This document shows positions 34,836 through 42,608 of a stretch of 64,000 nt of DNA, in pieces (position 1 is the stretch's first letter; every line of letters begins with the position of its first letter). The stretch covers positions 114,893-178,892 of the forward strand of contig JAZGFB010000045.1 in assembly GCA_036479015.1 (NCBI GenBank), read 5' to 3'. The notes below the pieces were generated by a model. The model was not told where the DNA came from. It was given only the letters and a program-made list of their open reading frames with translations, and did no database searches. The stretch comes from NVTR01 sp036479015 (lineage in GTDB: Bacteria; Pseudomonadota; Alphaproteobacteria; Rhodobacterales; Rhodobacteraceae). The translations under genes were made by a program, and so were the position numbers.

Positions 34836-37276
34836 GCACCATTCCCGAAACAGCCCGCGTTGTCATCATTGGTGGCGGTGTCATTGGCTGTTCAGTCGCC
34901 TATCACCTGGCTAAATTGGGCTGGAAAGACGTTGTTCTGTTGGAACGCAAACAACTGACCAGCGGTACCACATGGCATGCGGCCGGGCTGATCGGACAAT
35001 TGCGGGCGACGGCCACCATGACAAAGTTGGCGAAATACAGCGCCGATCTGTATGGCGCACTTGAGGCCGAAACCGGGGTGGCCACCGGCATGCGCGCCTG
35101 CGGGTCGATCACGGTAGCATTGTCGCAACACCGACGCGAAGAAATTCTGCGGCAGGCATCCATGGCACGGGCCTTTGGTGTGGATGTGGAAGAAATTAAC
35201 CCCAATGAGGTCAAAAAACGCTACCCGCATCTGAACACAAGCGACGTTCTGGCCGGGGTGCATATTCCCGGCGACGGCCAGGCTGATCCGGCAAATATTG
35301 CGCTGGCGCTGGCCAAGGGCGCGCGACAAAACGGGGCCCAAGTACTAGAGCGGGTGTGTGTCAGCGGCATTCGACGCGAGGGGCGTCAGGTAACGGGTGT
35401 TGACTGGCAGCAGGGTGAGGAAACCGGGTTTCTGGCCGCCGATATGGTGGTGAATTGCGCTGGCATGTGGGGTCTTGAGGTTGGGCGCATGGCCGGGGTC
35501 AACGTGCCGCTGCATGCCTGCGAACATTTCTATATCGTGACCGAACCGATTGCTGAACTGTCCCAAATGCCAGTGCTCCGGGTGCCTGACGAATGCGCAT
35601 ATTACAAAGAAGATGCCGGAAAAATGTTACTGGGGGCGTTTGAACCTGTGTCCAAACCCTGGGGCATGGGCGGCATTCCAGCGGATTTTGAATTTGATCA
35701 GCTGCCGGAAGATTTTGACCACTTTGAGCCGATCTTAGAGGCCGCCGTCAACCGGATGCCGATGCTGGCCGAGGCGGGCATTCACACGTTTTTCAATGGC
35801 CCCGAAAGCTTTACTCCGGATGACGCCTATCATCTTGGGCTGGCGCCCGAACTGGACAATTACTGGGTCGCTGCTGGGTTCAATTCCATTGGTATTCAGT
35901 CAGCCGGTGGTGCCGGCATGGCACTGGCCGCATGGATGGAAACCGGTGAAAAGCCGTTTGATCTGGGGGATGTGGACATTTCCCGCAATGCCCCGTTTCA
36001 GGGCAACAAAACCTATCTGTTTGAACGCTCCAAAGAAACCCTTGGCCTGCTTTACGCCGATCATTTTCCCTATCGCCAAAAAGCCACGGCGCGCGGCATT
36101 CGGCGTTCGCCCTTCCATGAACAGTTGAATACCCAAGGGGCGGTATTTGGTGAGGCAGGTGGCTGGGAGCGGGCCAATTGGTTCGCCGATCCAGGCCAAA
36201 CGCGCGCATATGACTACAGCTGGAAACGCCAGAACTGGTTTGAAAATTCAGCCCGTGAACACCAGGCCGTTCGTGAAAACGTTGGCATGTATGACATGAC
36301 CAGTTTTGGCAAAATTCGGGTGGAAGGTCCGGATGCAGAAAGCTTCCTGAACCATGTCTGCGGGGCTGATATGTCCGTGCCCGTGGGCAAGATCGTCTAT
36401 ACCCAGTTCCTGAACACGCGCGGCGGGATTGAGGCCGATGTGACTGTCACCCGCCTGTCAGATACGGCCTATTTGGTGGTCACACCATCCACCACACGGC
36501 TGGCCGACCAGACCTGGATGCGCCGCCATCAGGGGGAATTTCGCGCCGTGATCACCGACATGACCGCCGCTGAGGGTGTGCTGGCGGTCATGGGGCCCAA
36601 TGCAAGGGCGTTGCTGCAAAAAGTATCACCGAACGATTTTTCCAATGCCAGCAATCCCTTTGGCACGGCCCAGGAAATTGAAATCGGCATGGGCTTGGCG
36701 CGGGCGCATCGGGTGTCTTATGTAGGGGAGCTGGGCTGGGAGATTTACATTTCCACAGACATGGCCGCGCATGTGTTTGAAGTGCTGCATGAGGCGGGCC
36801 AAGACATGGGCCTGAAACTGTGCGGCATGCATATGATGGACAGTTGCCGCATTGAAAAAGGCTTTCGCCATTTCGGCCATGACATATCATGTGAGGATCA
36901 TGTGCTTGAGGCCGGGTTGGGGTTTGCTGTCAAAACCGACAAACCCAATTTCATCGGCCGCGACGCGGTTCTGGCCAAGCGAGAGGCTGGCTTAGATCAG
37001 CGGCTGGTGCAGTTCAAATTGAATGATCCGGAACCGTTGCTGTACCACCACGAGCCAATCCTTAGGGATGGCGAAATTGTCGGATACCTAAGTTCTGGCA
37101 ATTATGGCCATACATTGGGCGGGGCGATTGGGCTGGGGTATGTACCGTGCAGGGGTGAAAAACCGGCGGAGGTTTTGGCATCCAACTATGAGATAGAGAT
37201 CGCCGGCACCCGCGTCCAAGCCGAGGCCTCCCTTAAACCGATGTATGACCCAAAATCTGAGCGAACGAAGCTCTAA
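34832..37276 (+). CDS. FAD/folate-dependent dimethylglycine or sarcosine dehydrogenase-like protein (copy 2)
   Basis: The product is 814 aa, paralogous to the preceding gene. The FAD motif is ARVVIIGGGVIGCSVAYHLA and the putative flavinylation site is GTTWHAAGLIGQLR. Mid-protein YWVAAGFNSIGIQSAGGAG and GGWERANWFADPG are shared family blocks. The GcvT domain includes VSYVGELGWEIYIS and DSCRIEKGFRHFGHDISCEDHVLEAG, closer to classical sarcosine/dimethylglycine dehydrogenases than copy 1. Two such proteins in a row may act on successive demethylation steps or on different N-methyl amino acids. Its stop overlaps bhcD by 4 bp tail-to-tail. Confidence 0.84.
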   Translation: MSTIPETARVVIIGGGVIGCSVAYHLAKLGWKDVVLLERKQLTSGTTWHAAGLIGQLRATATMTKLAKYSADLYGALEAETGVATGMRACGSITVALSQHRREEILRQASMARAFGVDVEEINPNEVKKRYPHLNTSDVLAGVHIPGDGQADPANIALALAKGARQNGAQVLERVCVSGIRREGRQVTGVDWQQGEETGFLAADMVVNCAGMWGLEVGRMAGVNVPLHACEHFYIVTEPIAELSQMPVLRVPDECAYYKEDAGKMLLGAFEPVSKPWGMGGIPADFEFDQLPEDFDHFEPILEAAVNRMPMLAEAGIHTFFNGPESFTPDDAYHLGLAPELDNYWVAAGFNSIGIQSAGGAGMALAAWMETGEKPFDLGDVDISRNAPFQGNKTYLFERSKETLGLLYADHFPYRQKATARGIRRSPFHEQLNTQGAVFGEAGGWERANWFADPGQTRAYDYSWKRQNWFENSAREHQAVRENVGMYDMTSFGKIRVEGPDAESFLNHVCGADMSVPVGKIVYTQFLNTRGGIEADVTVTRLSDTAYLVVTPSTTRLADQTWMRRHQGEFRAVITDMTAAEGVLAVMGPNARALLQKVSPNDFSNASNPFGTAQEIEIGMGLARAHRVSYVGELGWEIYISTDMAAHVFEVLHEAGQDMGLKLCGMHMMDSCRIEKGFRHFGHDISCEDHVLEAGLGFAVKTDKPNFIGRDAVLAKREAGLDQRLVQFKLNDPEPLLYHHEPILRDGEIVGYLSSGNYGHTLGGAIGLGYVPCRGEKPAEVLASNYEIEIAGTRVQAEASLKPMYDPKSERTKL

Positions 37277-38238
37277 AAATCAACCTCGATCGCGACGCCC
37301 TTTTCCACCGCCAAATCTACAACAGCCGACGCCACGGCCAAATCCTGCAAGCCAACGCCAGTGCCGTCAAACAGGGTCAGTTCATCCTCTGACCTGCGCC
37401 CCGCATGATCGCCATTGATCACCGACCCCAGCTCATTGATATCGGCCTCGCTTAGCGTGCCATTGGAAACCGCGTGCTGGCATTCGCCGATAGAAACCGC
37501 CTGCGCCACTTCATCGGTGAACACGGTTGCCCGGGCCACCAGTGCTGCCTCGACCTCTTGTTTGCCTTTGGTGTCGGTGCCCATGCAGGCGATGTGGGTG
37601 CCGCCGGTCACGTGTTTATTCAGCAGACTGGGTGCAAATGCTGAGGTGATTGAAATGATCACATCGGCCTCATCCCCCAGCTGATCAAGCTCAACCGCTT
37701 CAAATGGCAGGTCAAGTTCGCGTGCCAGATCGGCCAGCCGGGTCAGCATTTCCGGGTGATAATTCCAGCCGATGATCTTTTCAAATTCGCGCTGCTCAAC
37801 GGCGGCGCGCATTTGGAATGTTGATTGGTGCCCGGCCCCGATCATGCCCAGAACTTTGGCCTTCTTTGGGGCCAGATGTTTGATGGAAACCGACGATGCC
37901 GCCGCCGTGCGCAGGGCCGTCAAAAGGTTGCCCCCCACCAGCGCCTTGACGCGGCCAGTGTCGGCATCAAACAGGATGACGGTGGACTGGTGATTGGTCA
38001 GGCCACGGGCTTCATTGCCAGGCCAGTAACCACCCGATTTCAAACCAAGGGCCAGGGATTTACGATCAAACCCGGATTTAAAACCATACAATGCGTCGGC
38101 ATGGCCGATGGCTTCGCGGATCACCGGGAAGTTATAGGCGTCCTTGCTGGACATGGCGGCAAAGACGTTTTCAACCGCATCAAAAGACGCGTCGCGCCCG
38201 ATCAACCCGGCGATTTCATTTTCAGGGACAATGATCAT
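37273..38238 (-). CDS. bhcD: iminosuccinate reductase BhcD
   Basis: The product is 321 aa, of the ornithine cyclodeaminase/mu-crystallin fold. The Rossmann motif is KVLGMIGAGHQSTFQMRAAVE. The substrate side shows ESLKSGGYWPGNEA-like GLKSGGYWPGNEARGL. In the beta-hydroxyaspartate cycle it reduces iminosuccinate to aspartate with NADH. Sequence alone would permit an alanine dehydrogenase or ornithine cyclodeaminase call; its place at the end of bhcA-bhcB-bhcC decides it. The start is 1 bp after the bhcC stop. Confidence 0.9.
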   Translation of the reverse strand: MIIVPENEIAGLIGRDASFDAVENVFAAMSSKDAYNFPVIREAIGHADALYGFKSGFDRKSLALGLKSGGYWPGNEARGLTNHQSTVILFDADTGRVKALVGGNLLTALRTAAASSVSIKHLAPKKAKVLGMIGAGHQSTFQMRAAVEQREFEKIIGWNYHPEMLTRLADLARELDLPFEAVELDQLGDEADVIISITSAFAPSLLNKHVTGGTHIACMGTDTKGKQEVEAALVARATVFTDEVAQAVSIGECQHAVSNGTLSEADINELGSVINGDHAGRRSEDELTLFDGTGVGLQDLAVASAVVDLAVEKGVAIEVDF

Positions 38239-38239
38239 A

Positions 38240-39406
38240 TCAGTATGCCCGTCCGCGCGCGGACACGGGCCAAACCGTTGAAACTAAACCATTTCTTACA
38301 CCGACATACCAATCATGAACGTTGCAGGTCGGGTCACAATGGCCCGGCACCAGCCGCAGTTTATCGTTGATTTTCAGCACCCCGTCCGGGTCCCCAACAA
38401 CCCCATGTTCATCCGAACATTTCAGGTATTCAACGCGATCATCGCGCCCGTAAACCGTGGGCAATCCGCTATCAACCGATTGCGCCTTAAGCCCGGCATC
38501 AACAATGGCTTTGTCTTGTTTGGAATGGCTCATCACTGATGTCAGGATGAACAGCGCATTTTCCCATTCTCCGTCATCAATACGCTTGCCTTCCTTATCC
38601 AGAATACGGCCATAATCGGCATCCATAAAGGCGTAGGAACCACATTGCATTTCGTTGAAAACCCCGGAATTGCCTTCAAAATAATATGACCCGGTGCCAG
38701 CACCACCGACGATGTCACAGTCCAGTCCTTGGGCCTTTAGCGCCGTCACCGCGTCGCGCACCATATCAACGGCGATCACAATCTTGGCCTCACGGTCCGC
38801 ATACAGATCCATGTGCTGCATGGCGCCCTGATAGGCCTGAATACCGGCAAATTTCAGGTTATCGCCCGCGTCAATCAGCTTGGCTATATTCACCACGTCC
38901 TGGCTGGTGGTTACGCCACAGCGCCCGGCGCCAACGTCAATTTCAACCAGACATTCCAGTTCGGTTCCATGTCTGGCAGCCGCCGCCTGCAGGTCGGCGA
39001 CATTGTCCGGATCATCGACACAGACCAGAATGCGCGCGCCCAATTTTGGCATCCGTGCCAGACGGTCAATTTTTGCGGGGTCACGCACTTGGTTGGACAC
39101 CATCACGTCTTTGATGCCACCGCGCACGAACACCTCGGCCTCGGATACTTTTTGACAGCACACGCCCACGGCGCGGCCCATGTCTTGCTGCAGCTTCAGC
39201 ACATCGACAGATTTATGCATCTTGCCATGGGCGCGGTGACGCACCCCCATATCAGCGCAGATATCACCCATCTTTTTGATGTTACGCTCAAGCGCGTCCA
39301 GATCCAGCACCAGACAGGGTGTCTGAATGTCGGCCTCTGCCATGCCGGGTTTTGCCGGGATGTCATAGCCGACCTCAAAATCGTTCAGGTTGGTTGGGGC
39401 ATTCAT
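38240..39406 (-). CDS. bhcC: beta-hydroxyaspartate aldolase BhcC
   Basis: The product is 388 aa, a PLP-dependent D-threonine-aldolase/DSD1-like fold-type III enzyme. It condenses glyoxylate with glycine to (2R,3S)-beta-hydroxyaspartate. The PLP Lys lies in RHRAHGKMHKS (probably Lys62). The metal-binding region is the C-terminal RLVPGHCDPTCNVHDW. GIQAYQGAMQHM and the GAGTGSYYFEGNSGVFNE block fit the family. Its start overlaps bhcB (ATGA). Confidence 0.92.
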   Translation of the reverse strand: MNAPTNLNDFEVGYDIPAKPGMAEADIQTPCLVLDLDALERNIKKMGDICADMGVRHRAHGKMHKSVDVLKLQQDMGRAVGVCCQKVSEAEVFVRGGIKDVMVSNQVRDPAKIDRLARMPKLGARILVCVDDPDNVADLQAAAARHGTELECLVEIDVGAGRCGVTTSQDVVNIAKLIDAGDNLKFAGIQAYQGAMQHMDLYADREAKIVIAVDMVRDAVTALKAQGLDCDIVGGAGTGSYYFEGNSGVFNEMQCGSYAFMDADYGRILDKEGKRIDDGEWENALFILTSVMSHSKQDKAIVDAGLKAQSVDSGLPTVYGRDDRVEYLKCSDEHGVVGDPDGVLKINDKLRLVPGHCDPTCNVHDWYVGVRNGLVSTVWPVSARGRAY

Positions 39407-40365
39407 GATGTTTCTCCGTTCATCCAGGGCAGCACGTCCAGATCGACATTGCCGCCGGTTATGATCACACCTACGCGTTTGCCCGCGAAGGTTTCTTTGT
39501 TTTTCAATATGGCCGCCAGCGGCACGGCGCTGCTGGGTTCTACGACTAATTTCATCCGCTTCCAGATAAGCCGCATGGCGTCGATAATTTCTTGCTCGGA
39601 CACCGTCAGAATATCGGTGACATGGGTGGACACAAAATGCCAGGTAAGTTGCTTTAGCGGCACCTTTAGCCCGTCGGCCACCGTTACCGGTGCATCGTCA
39701 GCAATGATATGTCCGGCGCGAAAACTGCGCGCCGCGTCATCGGCCTGATCTGGTTCGGCGGCGTATATTTTCACATTCGGGGCCTGATTGGACAGCGTCA
39801 GGCAGGTGCCTGAAATCATACCGCCACCGCCGATGGGGGCGATCACGGTATCCAGGTTTTCAACCTGCTCGATCAGTTCGGCCGAACAGCTGCCCTGCCC
39901 CGCAATCACCCGCGGATCGTTATAGGGGTGCACGAAATCTGCGCCGGTTTTTGCGTGAACCTTGGCGAACACCTGTTCACGGCTGCTGGTGGATGGCTCA
40001 CATTCGGTGATGATCCCACCGTACCCCAGCACCGCATCTTTTTTGGCCTGCGGTGCCGTGTGCGGCATCACCACATGACACGGTATGCCGCGCCGGCCTG
40101 CGGCGTAAGACAGCGACAGCGCGTGATTGCCAGAACTATGGGTTGCCACGCCTTTTCCAGCCATCGCGTTAGACAGGCCAAACACCGCGTTACAGGCACC
40201 GCGCACCTTAAAGGCCCCGGCTTTTTGCAGGTTTTCACATTTGAAAAACAGCTTGGCCCCGGTCAGGTTGTTCAGAAAACGCGAGGTCAGAACCGGGGTG
40301 TGATGGATATACGGTTTGATCCGCGCCTGGGCTGCCAGCATGTCGTCATATGTGGGAATATACAT
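39403..40365 (-). CDS. bhcB: beta-hydroxyaspartate dehydratase BhcB
   Basis: The product is 320 aa, a fold-type II PLP lyase resembling serine/threonine dehydratases. It dehydrates beta-hydroxyaspartate to iminosuccinate. PLP Lys53 lies in LQKAGAFKVRGACNAV; THSSGNHALSLSYAAGRRGI and the glycine loop APIGGGGMISG are present. ATG 40365 follows AGGAG by six bases; the 32 upstream codons overlap bhcA and are discarded. It sits 14 bp downstream of bhcA. Confidence 0.92.
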   Translation of the reverse strand: MYIPTYDDMLAAQARIKPYIHHTPVLTSRFLNNLTGAKLFFKCENLQKAGAFKVRGACNAVFGLSNAMAGKGVATHSSGNHALSLSYAAGRRGIPCHVVMPHTAPQAKKDAVLGYGGIITECEPSTSSREQVFAKVHAKTGADFVHPYNDPRVIAGQGSCSAELIEQVENLDTVIAPIGGGGMISGTCLTLSNQAPNVKIYAAEPDQADDAARSFRAGHIIADDAPVTVADGLKVPLKQLTWHFVSTHVTDILTVSEQEIIDAMRLIWKRMKLVVEPSSAVPLAAILKNKETFAGKRVGVIITGGNVDLDVLPWMNGETS

Positions 40366-40379
40366 CAAAGGCTCCTTGG

Positions 40380-41546
40380 CTAGGCGGTGGTGCGATAATA
40401 GTTTTGCGCCGCAGCGACGCCTGAGCCAAGCGTAACATCCAGGCCCAAATCCGCCATACACATTTCAACTGTCGCCAGCCCCGATAGCGCCATAACGTCA
40501 GTCAATGATCCCAGATGGCCAATGCGAAACACCTTACCGGCAACATCCCCCAACCCGACACCAAAGGCGACGCCGTATTTGTCGGCAGCGTGGGTGACGA
40601 TGCGGGTGGCGTCAAACCCGTCTGGGGTTTTGATGGCGCTGACGGTGTCGGAATATAGCTCGGGTGAGTGGGCGCACAGCTTTAACCCCCAGGCAGCGAC
40701 CGCACGACGAATGCCTTCGGCCAGCCGGTGATGCCGGGCAAAGACGTTTTCCAGCCCCTCATCCAACAGCATTTGGGTGGACAGTTTCAGCCCGTTCAGC
40801 AGGCCCACAGGCGGGGTATAGGGATAGGCATTGGCGGCGTAGCCCTTGGCCATGTCACGAATGTCAAAGAACGTTCGTGGCAGGGTGGCGGTTTCAAGTG
40901 CTGCCATCGCTTTGGTGCTGAAACCAACAATCGCCAGACCTGCGGGCAACATAAACCCCTTTTGCGAGCCAGTAATGGCGATGTCTACGCCCCATTCTTC
41001 CATGCGAAAATCCATCGACGCGATGGAACTAACCCCGTCAACATACAGCAGCGCCGGGTGTTTTGCTGTGTCCATCGCGGCGCGAACACCTGCGATGTCG
41101 GAAATCACCCCGGTGGCGGTTTCGTTATGTGTGGCCAGCACGGCCTTAATTTTATGGGCTTTGTCGGCGGTCAGAATTTCGCGATATTGATCCAATGGGA
41201 TACCTGCCCCCCAAGGCACATCGACCACCTGAACATCCAGCCCGTGACGTTGGCACATATCGATCCAGCGGTGGCTGAACATGCCGTTACGCGCCACCAG
41301 AACCCTATCCCCCGCCGACAGCGTATTTGTGAGCGCCGCTTCCCAGCCGCCTGTGCCGGTGGACGGGAAAATGAACACACTACCGGTGTCGCATTTCAAG
41401 ATCTGTTTCACCCCCGCCAGTGCCGGGTGCAATATGTCGGCGAACTGCGATGATCGGTGATCAAGTGTCGGCATATACACTGCTTTGCGGATTTCCTCGG
41501 GCATGTTGGTTGGGCCAGGGATGAAGACGGGGTTTTGAAAGCTCAT
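40380..41546 (-). CDS. bhcA: aspartate:glyoxylate aminotransferase BhcA
   Basis: The product is 388 aa, a class V aminotransferase of the serine/alanine-glyoxylate type. It transfers the amino group of aspartate to glyoxylate, regenerating glycine and releasing oxaloacetate. The N-terminal FIPGPTNMPEEIRKA and the PLP Lys196 in ITGSQKGFMLP are clear. THNETATGV and DGVSSIASMDF are standard AGXT blocks. AAAGG precedes ATG 41546. It heads bhcA-B-C-D and is divergent from bhcR. Confidence 0.92.
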   Translation of the reverse strand: MSFQNPVFIPGPTNMPEEIRKAVYMPTLDHRSSQFADILHPALAGVKQILKCDTGSVFIFPSTGTGGWEAALTNTLSAGDRVLVARNGMFSHRWIDMCQRHGLDVQVVDVPWGAGIPLDQYREILTADKAHKIKAVLATHNETATGVISDIAGVRAAMDTAKHPALLYVDGVSSIASMDFRMEEWGVDIAITGSQKGFMLPAGLAIVGFSTKAMAALETATLPRTFFDIRDMAKGYAANAYPYTPPVGLLNGLKLSTQMLLDEGLENVFARHHRLAEGIRRAVAAWGLKLCAHSPELYSDTVSAIKTPDGFDATRIVTHAADKYGVAFGVGLGDVAGKVFRIGHLGSLTDVMALSGLATVEMCMADLGLDVTLGSGVAAAQNYYRTTA

Positions 41547-41642
41547 GGCGCGGTGCCTTTCTGGGTTGCCTTAGACGTTAGAAGCAGACTGCCCGCTGCA
41601 CAATTTTTTCGGGAAAGTAATATAGGGCGCTTGTTTTGCATG

Positions 41643-41656
41643 AAACATGCATGTTT
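41643..41656. promoter_or_regulatory. 14-bp palindrome in the bhcA/bhcR intergenic region (candidate BhcR operator)
   Basis: AAACATGCATGTTT is a perfect palindrome about 95 bp upstream of bhcA and 75 bp upstream of bhcR. A TATAAT at 41699-41704 is a likely -10 for bhcR, and TATATT on the minus strand near 41622 is one for bhcA. An IclR-type BhcR binding between divergent promoters fits the layout; the sequence link is inference. Confidence 0.45.
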
Positions 41657-41731
41657 TCAGGAGCTTACATTTTTCTGTTGGGCGGAAAATGATTCTGTTA
41701 TAATGATTTGGAAGGAAACAGGACACACCAG

Positions 41732-42547
41732 ATGCCAGACACCAAACGCCAACGCGGCCGCCCCAAAAGTTTTGATGGCAAAGCCGCCGAGAAAAATGTG
41801 ATCCAGTCGCTTGCGGGGGCTTTGGATGTTCTGGATGCACTGGCCGCAGCGGACGGGCTGACCCTTAGCGAATTGGCGGTCAAGCTTTCGCGCTCCCCTT
41901 CGACGATTTACCGGATCCTGAATACCTTCGCGCAGCGTTCGATTGTGGAAATTGAACCAAGCCAGCAAACTTGGCATGTGGGCCCGGCAGCGTTTCGCCT
42001 TGGCTCGGCTTTTTTGCGTCGGAGCAATATTTTAGAGCGGGCACGCCCGGTGATGCGCCTGCTGATGGAACAGATCGGTGAAACCGCCAATCTGGGGATC
42101 GAAAAATCCGACATGGTGCTGTTCATAAGCCAGGTGGAAGCACGCCAAACCATCCGGGCGTTTTTTCCGCCGGGTATGCAATCCCCGATGCATGCGTCCG
42201 GAATTGGCAAGGCCCTGCTATCGCTTTATTCACAGGAACGCCTGAAGCGGCTGCATAAACAGCAAAAATTAGAGCGGTTCACGCCGTTTACAATTACCGA
42301 CCCCCAGGCCCTGATGCAGGATCTGGAACAAATTCGTGCCAATGGCTATGCCCTGGACAATGAAGAACGAGAGGTCGGCATGCGCTGTATCGCGGCCCCG
42401 ATTGTCGACAGTTTCGGCGAAGCGGTGGCCGGCATATCCGTGTCCGGGCCAACCCACAGGATGACACCGGATCGGTTTGCCAGCATAGGAGCCCAGGTTC
42501 GCCAAGCAAGCGATACCCTGTCGCGCGATCTGGGTGCAGGCCTATAA
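41732..42547 (+). CDS. bhcR: BhcR, IclR-family regulator of the beta-hydroxyaspartate cycle
   Basis: The product is 271 aa. After a basic leader (KRQRGRPKSF) comes an IclR winged helix (residues about 25-85: LTLSELAVKLSRSPSTIYRILNTF). The effector domain holds SPMHASGIGKALLS and DNEEREVGMRCIAAPI. BhcR in Paracoccus binds the bhc promoter and responds to glyoxylate (family knowledge). I prefer ATG 41732; a TTG at 41708 keeps the frame open. It is divergent from bhcA and directly precedes the dctB-like kinase. Confidence 0.88.
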   Translation: MPDTKRQRGRPKSFDGKAAEKNVIQSLAGALDVLDALAAADGLTLSELAVKLSRSPSTIYRILNTFAQRSIVEIEPSQQTWHVGPAAFRLGSAFLRRSNILERARPVMRLLMEQIGETANLGIEKSDMVLFISQVEARQTIRAFFPPGMQSPMHASGIGKALLSLYSQERLKRLHKQQKLERFTPFTITDPQALMQDLEQIRANGYALDNEEREVGMRCIAAPIVDSFGEAVAGISVSGPTHRMTPDRFASIGAQVRQASDTLSRDLGAGL

Positions 42548-42608
42548 TTTCAGCCCAATTGCCTGTCCAAGCATGGGCACGTACACTGGCCGAAATGAAA
42601 GGAACAAT

